Below, piece after piece: positions 8,916 to 17,945 of a stretch of DNA of 64,000 nucleotides. The stretch comes from Chitinophaga rhizophila (lineage in GTDB: Bacteria; Bacteroidota; Bacteroidia; Chitinophagales; Chitinophagaceae). The translations under genes were made by a program, and so were the position numbers. The stretch spans positions 2,108,001-2,172,000 of the forward strand of contig NZ_JAICCF010000001.1 of assembly GCF_019492185.1 (NCBI RefSeq). The letters are read 5' to 3'. The notes beneath the pieces are model-generated. The model was not told the origin of the DNA. It saw only the letters and a list, made by a program, of their open reading frames with translations, and did not search any database. Numbering within the stretch: position 1 is the stretch's first letter; each line of letters starts with the position of its first letter.

Positions 8916-9626
8916 CTATAAAACGCGGCAAACCTCGCTCTCAATTACAAGACGCAATCCTTTACCATGTATTGTTTCCAATTTAATGGTATTGTCCAGT
9001 TTGAAATGCTTACGGATACGGGTAAGATATACATCCATACTGCGGCCAGTGAAGAAATCGTCGTTACCCCATACGCTGAGTAGAATACCTTCACGTTTTA
9101 AACGTTTATTAGGATTATCGCAGAGAAATTTGAGTAATTCGGCTTCTTTAGGCGGTAAGTTAATAGTTTGGCTAGTTGGTGGATGATAGATTTTAAACTC
9201 GCTATAATTGAATATCAATGTTCCAAGTTTAAAAATAATCTGTTTATCATTTTGCAGTAGGCGACTTCTCTTCATAAATACTTCCATCCTGCAAAGAAGT
9301 TCTTCCATATTGAAAGGTTTTACCAGGTAGTCATCACCTCCACACTCAAAACCATTCAACTTATCTTGCTCCATGTATCTGGATGTAGTAAAAATAATGG
9401 GAACGTTTTCATTCCTATCTCTGATTTCCCTGGCTAGGGCAAATCCATCCATTCCTGGCATCACTACATCAAGCAGGCAGATGTCAAAGGGACGTTCCTG
9501 AAAGGTATGCCATCCTTCCTCACCATCAGAGCAATGTACTACAAGGTAGCCCGCTTTTTCAAGATGGCTTTTGATGACTTTTGCAAAAAAATGGTCGTCT
9601 TCTACTAACAGAACTCCTGCTTTCAT
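8916..9626 (-). CDS. OmpR-family response regulator
   Basis: A 236-residue two-domain response regulator. The receiver has the acidic pocket E9-D10-D11, phospho-acceptor D53 (CLLDVVMPGMDGF), a switch threonine in IIFTTSR and the conserved lysine in LVKPFN. The C-terminal winged helix carries PPKEAELLKFL and RSMDVYLTRIRKHF, the OmpR/PhoB-type recognition helix. It is similar in layout to RprY of Bacteroides. No histidine kinase gene lies beside it, so it is an orphan here and its stimulus is unknown. It converges on the yebC-type gene. The 420-base gap upstream (9627-10046) is A/T-rich and otherwise shows only the terminator of the E1 gene. Confidence 0.92.
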   Translation of the reverse strand: MKAGVLLVEDDHFFAKVIKSHLEKAGYLVVHCSDGEEGWHTFQERPFDICLLDVVMPGMDGFALAREIRDRNENVPIIFTTSRYMEQDKLNGFECGGDDYLVKPFNMEELLCRMEVFMKRSRLLQNDKQIIFKLGTLIFNYSEFKIYHPPTSQTINLPPKEAELLKFLCDNPNKRLKREGILLSVWGNDDFFTGRSMDVYLTRIRKHFKLDNTIKLETIHGKGLRLVIESEVCRVL

Positions 9627-10002
9627 AAATGGCTTTGGGTTGATGGTTAATTTAGAAGTCTTTTCCTGACAAAAAACTCTTACAAAATGACAAATTATTA
9701 ACTCTTGACGTGGACTAAATGTTTATCCAATTTAGTTTTATTCTCTCAGATTTTGGCTAATCTACAATCTATACTTCTATTCATTTCGTTCATTCGCAAC
9801 CTAATGAAAAATAAGCATGTCTAATATATTAATTGTCATTCGGAATAGGAAATAACTTTTGGTTAATGTATTGTCCTATAGAAATTCTGCCCTTGCTACT
9901 AATAGTTATTAGGCTATTATTTAAGTATTTCTGCATAGAAACAAATTCCAATATTTGTTCAGTACGTTAACATCTTCTTAAACATAATTGAGTAGAAATA
10001 AG

Positions 10003-10028
10003 AAAGCAAGGCTACTATGCCTTGCTTT
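10003..10028 (-). terminator. Terminator after the E1 dehydrogenase gene
   Basis: AAAGCAAGGC pairs perfectly with GCCTTGCTTT around a 6-base loop. On the minus strand it runs on into TTATTTCT. Confidence 0.75.
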
Positions 10029-10046
10029 CTATTATAACGATTTAAA

Positions 10047-12446
10047 CTATTCTTCAACCATTTCCATCACCACCCTAATTACGTCTTCTACATTGGGCTT
10101 AGAGAAATAATCGCCATCAGAACCATACGCTGGCCGATGTGCTTGTGCACTCAATGTTCTTGGCGCTACGTCCAGCCATTTGTATCCCCCCTGTAATTCC
10201 ATCACCTGCTGGAACATATATGCTGTTCCACCACCAGGAACGTCTTCATCCACAAACAGAATGCGATTTGTCTTTTTCAGTGATTCCAGTATCTGATGGT
10301 TAATATCAAAAGGCAGCAGTGTCTGTACATCTACCAATTCGCACGATATGCCCATTCTTTCAAGTGACTGAATAGCCTCTTCAATGATGCGCAATGTTGA
10401 ACCATAAGATACAATAGTAATATCACTGCCCTCGTGTACAACCTCTGGCACTCCCAATTGAACTTTGAAGCTGCCCAGATTCTGTGGCATCTTTTCCTTC
10501 AGCCTGTAACCGTTGAGTGACTCAATGACCAGAGCCGGTTCGTTTGCAGCCAACAAAGTGTTGTACATACCCGCAGCCTGCACCATATTACGGGGTACAC
10601 AAACGTTCATACCTCTTAATGACCCCAAGATCATACTCATCGGTGAGCCCGAATGCCAGATACCTTCTAATCGATGTCCCCGGGTACGCACAATAATTGG
10701 GCAGTACTGCATGCCTTTCGTACGATATTGCAAACTGGCAACGTCATCACTAAGGGGTTGCAAACCATAAATAAGGTAGTCCAAATATTGTATTTCGGCT
10801 ATTGGTCGGAGTCCTCTTAAGGCCATGCCTATCCCCTGACCCATGATAGTAAGTTCGCGTATACCAGTATCGAATATGCGATCTGTACCATGTTTCTGTT
10901 GCAAGCCAGCAAACCCCTGATTAACATCTCCAATCTTACCAACGTCTTCTCCGAAAGCAAATACCCTTGGATTGTTCTCAATCAGTTGATCAAAGTACTT
11001 GTTTAATATCTCATAACCATTCAGCGAAACAGCATCATTAGCGTAAACTGCAGGCTCAGCCTGTACACTGGATACTGCGTTTACACCTTCGGCATACAAC
11101 AGTGAATTATAATTGTTCCTTTCCCGAGCCAACAGGTCCTCATAATATGTTCTGAGGGCATCCATTTCTGGTGCCTTCACCCGTTTATGGGTAAAGAGGA
11201 TAGTTGCAGCAGTTTTCAGAATATCCCTTCTTAAAGGCTCTCGATTTACCTGTAGGTCATGCAGAAGTGTCCTTATTCTGCCATTATCCACGTCCGGCAG
11301 CCCCGCCACGGCTTCACCGTGGCTTAACATCTGTTGTACATGCTGACGCACAGGATTGATGTATTTTTCCCAGGCATTTTTACGAGCATCTTGTGCCACC
11401 GTTTTAGCCTCGGCTTCAACTGATAGCAGTGTAGCTTCATCTGACAGTGCATTTTCTAGTATCCACTGTCTCATTTGATGATTACAATCAAATTCCTTCT
11501 CCCATGCCAGACGGTCTTTAGTTTTGTAACGCTCATGCGAGCCACTGGTAGAATGTCCTTGTGGCTGGGTCATTTCTTCGACATGGAATAACGCTGGTGT
11601 ATGCGTTTCCCTGATTTTTCTGATTCCAGCCTCAAAAGTTTCACACATCGCCGCATAGTCCCAACCCTTTACTTTATATATATCAAATCCGTTAGAATCT
11701 TCAGACTTCCGGAAGCCCTCAAGTGCAGCACTAATTGAATCCTTGGTTGTTTGATACTTCCGTGGTACCGAAATACCGTAGCCATCATCCCATACAAACA
11801 CAGCTAAGGGTACCTGCAATACACCAGCGGCATTCATTGTTTCCCAAAAATGACCTTCTGATGTAGATGCGTCTCCTATAGTAGCGAAACAAATCTCATT
11901 ACCATTGTTTGACAGCTTCGTAAATTCTTTAAGTACCTCTACATTTCTAAACAACTTGGATGCAAATGCAAGTCCCAGCGCCCGTGGCATTTGTGCGGCC
12001 GTGGGAGACATATCTGTAGCGGTATTCTTGATACTTGTAAGATCCAGCCAGTTTCCATCCTTTGCGAGATTAGGAGTTGAAAAATGAGAGTTCATCTGAC
12101 GTCCGCCAGAAAATGGCTCATTTGCCAGGTCCGGATCGGCATACATCTGCGAAAAGAATTGTTCTGGCGTGGCAATACCTGTGGCAAAGGCAAAGGTTTG
12201 GTCACGATAATAACCTGAGCGAAAATCTCCGGGCTGGAAGTACTTAGCCATGGCGATCTGAGCCACTTCTTTACCATCACCGAAAATACCGAACTTGGCC
12301 TTGCCAGTAAGTACTTCCTTACGGGCTAGCAGACTAACTTCCCTACTTTCGCAGGCCAGTCGGTAATCAGCCAGTACTTCCTTCCGAAATTCTTCGAATG
12401 ATAACCGGCTTTCCGTGTTCATAGTCAGTTCATTGTTTTCTATCAT
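10047..12446 (-). CDS. Fused 2-oxoacid dehydrogenase E1 component (alpha plus beta)
   Basis: A 799-residue protein that joins the two E1 subunits of a thiamine-diphosphate 2-oxoacid dehydrogenase complex. Residues 1 to about 400 are the alpha part, with the ThDP-binding stretch IGDASTSEGHFWETMNAAG and the DDGYGIS segment. From about 475 on lies the beta part, with FGEDVG, GIRELTIMGQGIGMALRGLRP and the C-terminal transketolase domain (LLPFD, FVDEDVPGGG). Fusions of this kind in Bacteroidota are usually assigned to branched-chain 2-oxoacid (2-oxoisovalerate) oxidation. Pyruvate is not excluded. E2 and E3 genes are not in the window. The start could also be the ATG eight codons in. Transcription seems monocistronic. 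Confidence 0.88.
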   Translation of the reverse strand: MIENNELTMNTESRLSFEEFRKEVLADYRLACESREVSLLARKEVLTGKAKFGIFGDGKEVAQIAMAKYFQPGDFRSGYYRDQTFAFATGIATPEQFFSQMYADPDLANEPFSGGRQMNSHFSTPNLAKDGNWLDLTSIKNTATDMSPTAAQMPRALGLAFASKLFRNVEVLKEFTKLSNNGNEICFATIGDASTSEGHFWETMNAAGVLQVPLAVFVWDDGYGISVPRKYQTTKDSISAALEGFRKSEDSNGFDIYKVKGWDYAAMCETFEAGIRKIRETHTPALFHVEEMTQPQGHSTSGSHERYKTKDRLAWEKEFDCNHQMRQWILENALSDEATLLSVEAEAKTVAQDARKNAWEKYINPVRQHVQQMLSHGEAVAGLPDVDNGRIRTLLHDLQVNREPLRRDILKTAATILFTHKRVKAPEMDALRTYYEDLLARERNNYNSLLYAEGVNAVSSVQAEPAVYANDAVSLNGYEILNKYFDQLIENNPRVFAFGEDVGKIGDVNQGFAGLQQKHGTDRIFDTGIRELTIMGQGIGMALRGLRPIAEIQYLDYLIYGLQPLSDDVASLQYRTKGMQYCPIIVRTRGHRLEGIWHSGSPMSMILGSLRGMNVCVPRNMVQAAGMYNTLLAANEPALVIESLNGYRLKEKMPQNLGSFKVQLGVPEVVHEGSDITIVSYGSTLRIIEEAIQSLERMGISCELVDVQTLLPFDINHQILESLKKTNRILFVDEDVPGGGTAYMFQQVMELQGGYKWLDVAPRTLSAQAHRPAYGSDGDYFSKPNVEDVIRVVMEMVEE

Positions 12447-12463
12447 GCCTCTTTGTTAAAGTA

Positions 12464-12471
12464 CAAAAGTA
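12464..12471 (-). promoter_or_regulatory. Putative -7 box of the E1 gene
   Basis: The minus strand reads TACTTTTG, a full TAnnTTTG match, 18 bases before the first ATG and 42 bases before the internal ATG. The short distance slightly favours the internal start. Confidence 0.4.
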
Positions 12472-12577
12472 AGGTTAATTATAGTTAATTATACAGTTGC
12501 GAAATGTCTGAGAATGTAATGCATAAAATAATTTGAATTTTTTTAATAAGATTTTAAGAAATTCTTCGTCAAGACAT

Positions 12578-12585
12578 TATTTTTG
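12578..12585 (+). promoter_or_regulatory. Putative -7 box of the DUF1573 gene
   Basis: TATTTTTG matches TAnnTTTG and lies 69 bases before the chosen start at 12654. No -33 TTTG. Confidence 0.4.
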
Positions 12586-12653
12586 GCTGTAAATTTGTTA
12601 TTAAGTAAACGATGATCTTTTTTTTAACCAATCGTTTTAAAACCACATTATAC

Positions 12654-13046
12654 ATGAAAAAATTCATCTTATCCCTATTTGCGAGCATGCTGTTAACAAC
12701 AGCGCTGTGGGCGCAAACACAGAACGGAAACCCTGTTGATGCGAAAGTAAAATTCAAACAGGAAACTATTGATTTCGGCAAGACCAAACTGAATAAACCA
12801 GTTTCGGTTGACTTCGAATTCACAAATACTACCAAAGAGCCAGTACTGATCGAAACAGCTCGTGCTAGTTGCGGATGTACTACTCCTACTTGGACTAAAG
12901 AGCCAATTCTGCCAGGTAAAAAAGGTAAAATTACCGCAAGCTACAGCGCTAACAGTGTAGGCCAACAGAATAAGACTGTTTGGGTAAGGTTAAAAGGTAT
13001 CGATCAGGACAAGGAACTGCACCTGACTGGTACTGTAGAAAACTAA
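12654..13046 (+). CDS. Secreted DUF1573-domain protein
   Basis: A 130-residue protein with a clear signal peptide (MKKFILSLFASMLLTTALWA, cleaved near residue 20) and one immunoglobulin-like DUF1573 domain. The family mark CGCTTP is present at residues 73-78, after the strand FEFTNTTKEPVLIETA. Such domains are abundant in Bacteroidota envelopes; the function is not established. The ATG at 12654 is preferred over one 42 bases upstream because it starts exactly at the signal peptide. The gene is single, ends with a strong terminator, and has no functional link to its neighbours that I can see. Confidence 0.88.
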   Translation: MKKFILSLFASMLLTTALWAQTQNGNPVDAKVKFKQETIDFGKTKLNKPVSVDFEFTNTTKEPVLIETARASCGCTTPTWTKEPILPGKKGKITASYSANSVGQQNKTVWVRLKGIDQDKELHLTGTVEN

Positions 13047-13072
13047 AATTCATTATACCTTATAAACGTGCT

Positions 13073-13103
13073 AAACGCCTTACAGATAGTCTGTAAGGCG
13101 TTT
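13073..13103 (+). terminator. Terminator after the DUF1573 gene
   Basis: AAACGCCTTACAGA pairs perfectly with TCTGTAAGGCGTTT around TAG, a 14-bp stem followed by GCATTT. Confidence 0.85.
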
Positions 13104-13166
13104 GCATTTAACTTATAGTTACTCCACGTTGATAATAACTTATCCACATATCCCCTCATTATCCAC

Positions 13167-13174
13167 TACCTTTG
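13167..13174 (+). promoter_or_regulatory. Putative -7 box of the aminotransferase gene
   Basis: TACCTTTG matches TAnnTTTG and lies 33 bases before the start codon. No -33 TTTG at the standard distance. Confidence 0.45.
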
Positions 13175-13199
13175 TCTACTCAAAAATCAAAACAATTTT

Positions 13200-14393
13200 A
13201 TGCCTACCATTAGTAAGAGAGGGGAACAAATGCCACCTTCTCCCATCAGAAAGCTGGTTCCATTTGCAGAAAATGCAAAAAAGAACGGGACTAAAGTATA
13301 TCATCTCAATATTGGTCAGCCGGATATTGAAACCCCGAAACAGGTTTTAGACGCAGTACGCCACTCAGACTTCAAGGTACTGGAATATAGCCACAGCGCA
13401 GGTAATGAAAGCTACCGTCGCAAGCTGGTTACTTATTATGAACGGTTTGGCATCAAATTGAATCACCAGCAAATTATCGTTACTACAGGAGGTTCAGAGG
13501 CCATACTGTTTGCCTTTATGGCATGCCTGGATGCAGGAGACGAAGTATTAGTGCCTGAGCCATTTTACGCCAATTATAATGGCTTTGCTATCGAAGCTGG
13601 TGTAAATGTACGTACAATCACTGCGAAAATTGAAACTGGCTTTGCTTTACCTGCGATGGAAGCCTTTAAGAAGGCGATCACTCCCCGCACTAAAGCAATC
13701 ATGATCTGCAATCCTAATAATCCTACAGGGTATTTGTATAGTAAGGAAGAACTTTCTATTTTGAAAGATCTGTGCCTTCGCCATAACCTATACCTATTTT
13801 CTGATGAGGCATATCGTGAATTTTGCTATACCGGAGAGCATTTCTCCGCGATGAATCTGGAAGGATTGGAAGAAAATGTGATCCTAATGGATACAATTTC
13901 AAAACGTTATAGCGCTTGTGGAGGAAGAATCGGAGCCCTGGTTACAAAAAACCAAACTGTATTAGATGCAGTTATGAAATTTGCGCAGGCTCGTTTGAGC
14001 CCACCCTCCTTTGCCCAGATTGCGGGTGAAGCTGCCGTTGATTTACCATTAGACTATTTTGATACAATTAAAGCTGAGTATCAGAGCCGACGCGATGTGC
14101 TGGTAGGTATGCTAAATGAAATACCTGGCGTATTCTGTCCCAATCCGGGGGGGGCTTTCTATGCCATTGCCAGGCTACCAATTGATAATGCGGATAAATT
14201 CTGTCAGTGGCTTCTGGAATCTTTTTCCTACGAACAGCAAACCGTTATGTTATCGCCAGCAACCGGATTTTATGCAACCCCTGGATTGGGTGCAAACGAA
14301 GTTAGATTGGCATATGTGCTTAATCAAAATGATATACGTCAGGCCATGATCTGTTTAGCGAAAGCACTTGAAGTTTATCCTGGGCGAGTGTAA
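13200..14393 (+). CDS. PLP-dependent class I/II aminotransferase
   Basis: A 397-residue fold-type I aminotransferase of the aspartate-aminotransferase superfamily. Visible are the cofactor-stacking region TTGGSEA (95-101), NPNNPTG (171-177), D202 in SDEAY (pyridine nitrogen), the Schiff-base lysine K235 in DTISKRYSACGGRIG, R243 for the phosphate and the substrate-binding arginine in ANEVRLAYV near the C terminus. It transfers an amino group between an amino acid and a 2-oxoacid in the cytoplasm. The exact pair (aspartate, aromatic, alanine) cannot be told. The gene is monocistronic, with a promoter box just upstream and a terminator 80 bases downstream. Confidence 0.93.
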   Translation: MPTISKRGEQMPPSPIRKLVPFAENAKKNGTKVYHLNIGQPDIETPKQVLDAVRHSDFKVLEYSHSAGNESYRRKLVTYYERFGIKLNHQQIIVTTGGSEAILFAFMACLDAGDEVLVPEPFYANYNGFAIEAGVNVRTITAKIETGFALPAMEAFKKAITPRTKAIMICNPNNPTGYLYSKEELSILKDLCLRHNLYLFSDEAYREFCYTGEHFSAMNLEGLEENVILMDTISKRYSACGGRIGALVTKNQTVLDAVMKFAQARLSPPSFAQIAGEAAVDLPLDYFDTIKAEYQSRRDVLVGMLNEIPGVFCPNPGGAFYAIARLPIDNADKFCQWLLESFSYEQQTVMLSPATGFYATPGLGANEVRLAYVLNQNDIRQAMICLAKALEVYPGRV

Positions 14394-14474
14394 GTACAAC
14401 ATTACCAGTAGGCGAATCGCCTCTTTAATGCATTAAATTAAATTCTATATAGCCTTAATATTTGTAGTTCTACC

Positions 14475-14501
14475 AAAAAGGGGCATAAAACGCCCTTTTT
14501 T
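14475..14501 (+). terminator. Terminator after the aminotransferase gene
   Basis: AAAAAGGG pairs with CCCTTTTT around a short GC-extended loop, ending in six T residues on the plus strand. Confidence 0.7.
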
Positions 14502-14816
14502 AATATTATAAATAATTACATATAGACATTTTGCATAGCGAAACCTAAATTTTTCAACGGGAAATATTTTTTTCTTCAAGTTTCCGACGTATATTTGAAT
14601 TGCAAAAGGCAACTAAACAAATGGTGTTGAAGAGTGCTGATGATTGTGGCTTAAACTTGTTTAGCATAAATTTAACCTTAAGAATTTCTATAGACGTTTT
14701 ATTATTCTGAACTTCGAGTTGTGAAAGTGAATTGCGAGCTAGTAACACGGAAGTATGATTTATCAAAATTTTGTAAAAAAGTTTGACAGAAACTAAAACG
14801 TTTTAGCTAAATACCG

Positions 14817-14824
14817 TATTTTTG
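14817..14824 (+). promoter_or_regulatory. Orphan promoter -7 box
   Basis: TATTTTTG is a full TAnnTTTG match inside an 800-base gene-free stretch. A transcript from here would reach the terminator at 14861-14890 after only about 60 bases. No -33 TTTG at 19 bases, but one lies 31 bases upstream. Confidence 0.35.
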
Positions 14825-14860
14825 TATCAGTTTTTCATAACGTGGAATTTATAAAGGCAA

Positions 14861-14890
14861 ACGGCTCCGATCACGGAGCCGTATTTTTTT
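14861..14890 (+). terminator. Strong orphan terminator
   Basis: ACGGCTCCG and CGGAGCCGT form a perfect 9-bp stem around ATCA, followed by seven T residues. No gene of more than a few codons ends here. Elsewhere in the gap 14394-15200 I see no coding signal. Confidence 0.8.
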
Positions 14891-14906
14891 GCCCAATAAT
14901 TTCAAT

Positions 14907-14925
14907 CTAATTGATAATCAATTAG
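14907..14925. repeat. Short inverted repeat
   Basis: CTAATTGA-TAA-TCAATTAG, 8-bp perfect arms, in the gap between the orphan terminator and the carA region. It could be a protein-binding site or a chance palindrome. Confidence 0.4.
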
Positions 14926-14931
14926 TTTAGT

Positions 14932-14963
14932 TATGACTAGTTGGTTTTATGACTAGTTGGTTT
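14932..14963. repeat. Tandem 16-bp direct repeat
   Basis: Two exact consecutive copies of TATGACTAGTTGGTTT lie in the gene-free stretch upstream of the carA terminator. Such pairs arise by slippage or serve as paired binding sites; no assignment is possible. Confidence 0.7.
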
Positions 14964-15151
14964 AATAACATTTTCCAGTATTTCTCCCACATCATACTAC
15001 CTTACCTATCACCGATCAATCAGTGTACTTGTTTCTGAAATACTCCTCGACTAACCTTAGGTATTTAAGAAATTAAAAAATAGGATACAATTTCAGTAGC
15101 ATGCCGACGTGTTATAATACATGCGTTACTACAATCATGAAGTCTTTAATG

Positions 15152-15180
15152 AAAAGAGGCGGCCTTGTAGGACCGCCTCT
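15152..15180 (-). terminator. Terminator after carA
   Basis: AGAGGCGG pairs with CCGCCTCT around a 10-13 base loop, and the minus strand continues TTTTCATT. It lies about 20 bases after the carA stop. Confidence 0.75.
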
Positions 15181-15200
15181 CCAGCTTTATTTTAATAATA

Positions 15201-16310
15201 TCACATGTTTTCTTTAATCATGCTAAAAAAGTCATCGAATAAATATCGACTATCGTGAGGACCAGGAGTTGATTCCGGGTGGTACTGTACCGAGAATGCC
15301 GGCTTATTCTTTATACGGATACCTTCAATGGAAGAATCATTTAGGTTTACATGTGTAACCTCCACTGTCTCGCTTGCAGCGATTGCCTTTGGATCAACTG
15401 CGAAACCGTGATTCTGAGTAGTAATCTCACAGCGACCTGTTGCCAGGTTTTTTACAGGGTGATTCAAACCGCGATGTCCATGATGCATTTTATAAGTAGG
15501 AATATCATTTGCCAGTGCCAGCAACTGATGACCGAGACAAATACCGAACATTGGCTTATTGGCGTTCAAAATCTTCTTAACGGTGTCTACAGCATACTTT
15601 AATGGAGCTGGGTCTCCAGGGCCGTTAGAAACAAAATATGCATTTGGTTTGAACTTCTCGCATTCTTCAAACGGAGTATCTGTAGGGAAGACCTGCAGAT
15701 AAGCACCTTTTTCTGACAAACACTTCAACATATTACGCTTAACGCCGTTGTCCAGCACTGCAATACGAATTTCTGCTTCCGGATCTCCAACATTATATGC
15801 TTCTTTGGTTGACACCTCAGCACATAATGCCAGTCCTTCCATTGAAGGCACCTGCTGCAATTTAGCATTCAGCTGCTCTACATCCAGTATTTCCGATGAG
15901 ATAATGCAGTTCATAGCACCTTTACTGCGAATATGAGCTACCAGTGCCCTGGTATCCACATCATGGATAGCAACCAGGTTGTTTTCAACCAGGAATTTCT
16001 CCAAAGAACCGTCAGCCATCTGACGGGAGTAATTGTAAGCTATATTCTTACAAATCAATCCACTGATCTTAACATTCTCACTCTCAACATCATCTTTCTT
16101 AACACCATAGTTACCTACGTAACAGTTGTTCATGATCAGTACCTGGCCTTTATATGACGGGTCCGTAAATACTTCCTGGTATCCTGTCATTCCAGTGTTA
16201 AAACACAATTCACCGGCGGCGGTGCCTATTTTACCAAAAGCTTTTCCGTGATATACCGTTCCGTCATCTAACAACAGTACGGCTGGCTGGATCGATCTAG
16301 TCTGAGGCAT
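15201..16310 (-). CDS. carA: Carbamoyl-phosphate synthase, small (glutaminase) subunit
   Basis: The 369-residue glutamine-hydrolysing subunit, which frees ammonia from glutamine and channels it to CarB to make carbamoyl phosphate for pyrimidine and arginine synthesis. The N-terminal CPSase small-chain domain (about 8-140, with FNTGMTGYQEVFTDPSY) precedes a class I glutamine amidotransferase domain. Its triad is visible: nucleophile C258 in FGICLGHQ, H344 and E346 in YHPE. Length is normal. carB is not adjacent. A TAACTTTG box lies about 30 bases before the start on the minus strand, suggesting its own promoter. Confidence 0.96.
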   Translation of the reverse strand: MPQTRSIQPAVLLLDDGTVYHGKAFGKIGTAAGELCFNTGMTGYQEVFTDPSYKGQVLIMNNCYVGNYGVKKDDVESENVKISGLICKNIAYNYSRQMADGSLEKFLVENNLVAIHDVDTRALVAHIRSKGAMNCIISSEILDVEQLNAKLQQVPSMEGLALCAEVSTKEAYNVGDPEAEIRIAVLDNGVKRNMLKCLSEKGAYLQVFPTDTPFEECEKFKPNAYFVSNGPGDPAPLKYAVDTVKKILNANKPMFGICLGHQLLALANDIPTYKMHHGHRGLNHPVKNLATGRCEITTQNHGFAVDPKAIAASETVEVTHVNLNDSSIEGIRIKNKPAFSVQYHPESTPGPHDSRYLFDDFFSMIKENM

Positions 16311-16338
16311 GCTTATTTTTTCGTTTTAAAAAATCGTG

Positions 16339-16346
16339 CAAAGTTA
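16339..16346 (-). promoter_or_regulatory. Putative -7 box of carA
   Basis: The minus strand reads TAACTTTG, a full TAnnTTTG match, with TTG 16 bases further upstream. It lies 29 bases before the carA start. Confidence 0.5.
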
Positions 16347-16405
16347 TTGAATAAATGGTTAACAATCGTGAATTTACCACGATAAATTGTTAATCTTTTG
16401 CTTCG

Positions 16406-17233
16406 TTATTTGACATGAATCGATTTTATAATACGATGTGCCGTCTCCAATCCTATTGTATCATCCTCTCGATACCTAATTACCACTTCCCACCGATGCT
16501 GGCCATTTACCATGAGAAGATTGGCAAAGGACAGACGAACACCGTTTTTGTACAGGAAGCTGCCTTCCTGTAGTAAAGCAGCCATTCCATTCTGGCTCAG
16601 GGTATCTGTAGTATATTTCAGATCAGAAATCTCCTTATTCTTCTTCATTTCTGTAGCGGACGCAGCACCTGCGACTTCCAGATCATTTGATACATTTGCC
16701 CTATAGCTGTACATATTCACTTCCACGTGCATTCCCTCTTCTACTCTGTTACGATAGCTTTTCGCATACTCTACAAACTGAGCTATTTCCGGTGCCAGAG
16801 GTCTATCGTTTACACCAAGATGCATTGGAGTGCTAATCTCAATAGCTTGTCTACCGATTTTTACCGTTTCCCAAGATGAATATAACCAGGCTTTATTGAT
16901 TTTAGGGTAAATCAAGTTGTATACCACGCGCTTTCCGATATAGCCGCCAGCTACTGCTGCCAGTCCAATCACTAGTATCAGCGTAATGATTACGCCACGT
17001 CGGCCAGCCCAGGCCAAATATCTTTGTTGTAAAATCCCCAAATGGTTTGCCCTTGCCTTTTTTTGTTTGACGCCCTTGTCTTTTTGAAACTGCTCGAAAC
17101 TTCCTTCAGGATGCTTCAATTTCCATTCTGCATAGTTGACAGGTAATTTTTTGCCGCAATCTGCGCAAAAGGTAAGAAACTCAGATTTGAGCTCGTTGTA
17201 GTGCCCACAACTTTTACATTTCAGGTAAATCAT
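16406..17233 (-). CDS. Zinc-ribbon membrane protein of unknown function
   Basis: A 275-residue protein not recognised as a named family. It starts with a zinc ribbon, C6-x2-C9 and C23-x2-C26 (KCKSCG...FCADCG), then a basic linker, one membrane helix at about 80-100, and an extracytoplasmic domain of about 170 residues. This single-span layout with a cytoplasmic zinc finger suggests an inner-membrane protein, possibly sensing or anchoring; that is inference. The start at 17233 places the zinc ribbon right at the N terminus. An ATG 48 bases upstream would add an unlikely leader. It lies between carA and the terminator of the ribosomal cluster. Confidence 0.75.
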   Translation of the reverse strand: MIYLKCKSCGHYNELKSEFLTFCADCGKKLPVNYAEWKLKHPEGSFEQFQKDKGVKQKKARANHLGILQQRYLAWAGRRGVIITLILVIGLAAVAGGYIGKRVVYNLIYPKINKAWLYSSWETVKIGRQAIEISTPMHLGVNDRPLAPEIAQFVEYAKSYRNRVEEGMHVEVNMYSYRANVSNDLEVAGAASATEMKKNKEISDLKYTTDTLSQNGMAALLQEGSFLYKNGVRLSFANLLMVNGQHRWEVVIRYREDDTIGLETAHRIIKSIHVK

Positions 17234-17336
17234 AAGATATAGAGACTTTAATGCGGAATCGTCCGCCGGAAACTCATTCAAGGCACGATATTACAAAAAA
17301 ATATAATTAATTTAGAGTGTATGGGGAAGGGTATAG

Positions 17337-17366
17337 ACAAAAAAATCCCGGAGTATTCTCCGGGAT
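17337..17366 (-). terminator. Terminator of the S10-spc-alpha ribosomal cluster
   Basis: ATCCCGGAG pairs perfectly with CTCCGGGAT around a 4-base loop, and the minus strand continues with seven T residues. It lies 30 bases after rplQ. Confidence 0.9.
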
Positions 17367-17396
17367 CTCTTTATGAATTGAAGCTGTGCTAAATAA

Positions 17397-17879
17397 TTAT
17401 TCAGCTGCTTTTTCTTCAGTTGAAGCCGCACCTTCTTCAGTAGCTTTTTTCTTGCTACCACCAGCACGACGAGTTTTCTTAGCTGGAGCTGCATCTTTTT
17501 CAACTTTACCGCCATAAATTTCGTTAAAGTCAACCAGCTCAATCAGCGCAGTTTCCGCGTTGTCACCAACACGTTTACCTAATTTGATAATACGGGTATA
17601 ACCACCTGGACGGTTAGCGATTTTCTCACTAATAGCACCGAACAGTTCTTTGATAGTTTCTTTATCCTGCAGGTAGCTGAACACAATTCTACGGTTGTGG
17701 GTAGAATCGCTTTTAGCTCTTGTCAGCAGTGGCTCAACATATACACGCAGAGTCTTAGCTTTCGCCAGAGTGGTAGTGATACGTTTGTGCTTAATCAGTT
17801 CGATTGCCAGGTTAGATAACAGGCTTTTGCGATGTGAGGCAGTTCTGCCGAGGTGGTTTAATTTTACTCCGTGACGCAT
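17397..17879 (-). CDS. rplQ: 50S ribosomal protein L17
   Basis: Large-subunit protein near the peptide exit tunnel. The core [20 protein letters not shown] through about residue 115 is standard. The last 45 residues are a lysine/alanine/glutamate-rich extension ([20 protein letters not shown]) typical of Bacteroidota L17, giving 160 residues against 127 in E. coli. It is the last gene of the ribosomal cluster, 66 bases after rpoA, and is followed by the cluster terminator. Confidence 0.97.
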   Translation of the reverse strand: MRHGVKLNHLGRTASHRKSLLSNLAIELIKHKRITTTLAKAKTLRVYVEPLLTRAKSDSTHNRRIVFSYLQDKETIKELFGAISEKIANRPGGYTRIIKLGKRVGDNAETALIELVDFNEIYGGKVEKDAAPAKKTRRAGGSKKKATEEGAASTEEKAAE

Positions 17880-17945
17880 GACGCTTTGTTTTTAGATTCC
17901 CCTATACCGTGTCAGGAATTACAGGGTACTTATTATTGAATGTTA

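Noticed and set aside
14554..14766. A 70-residue minus-strand frame in the carA upstream gap
   Set aside because: No family, no promoter or terminator fit, AT-driven composition.
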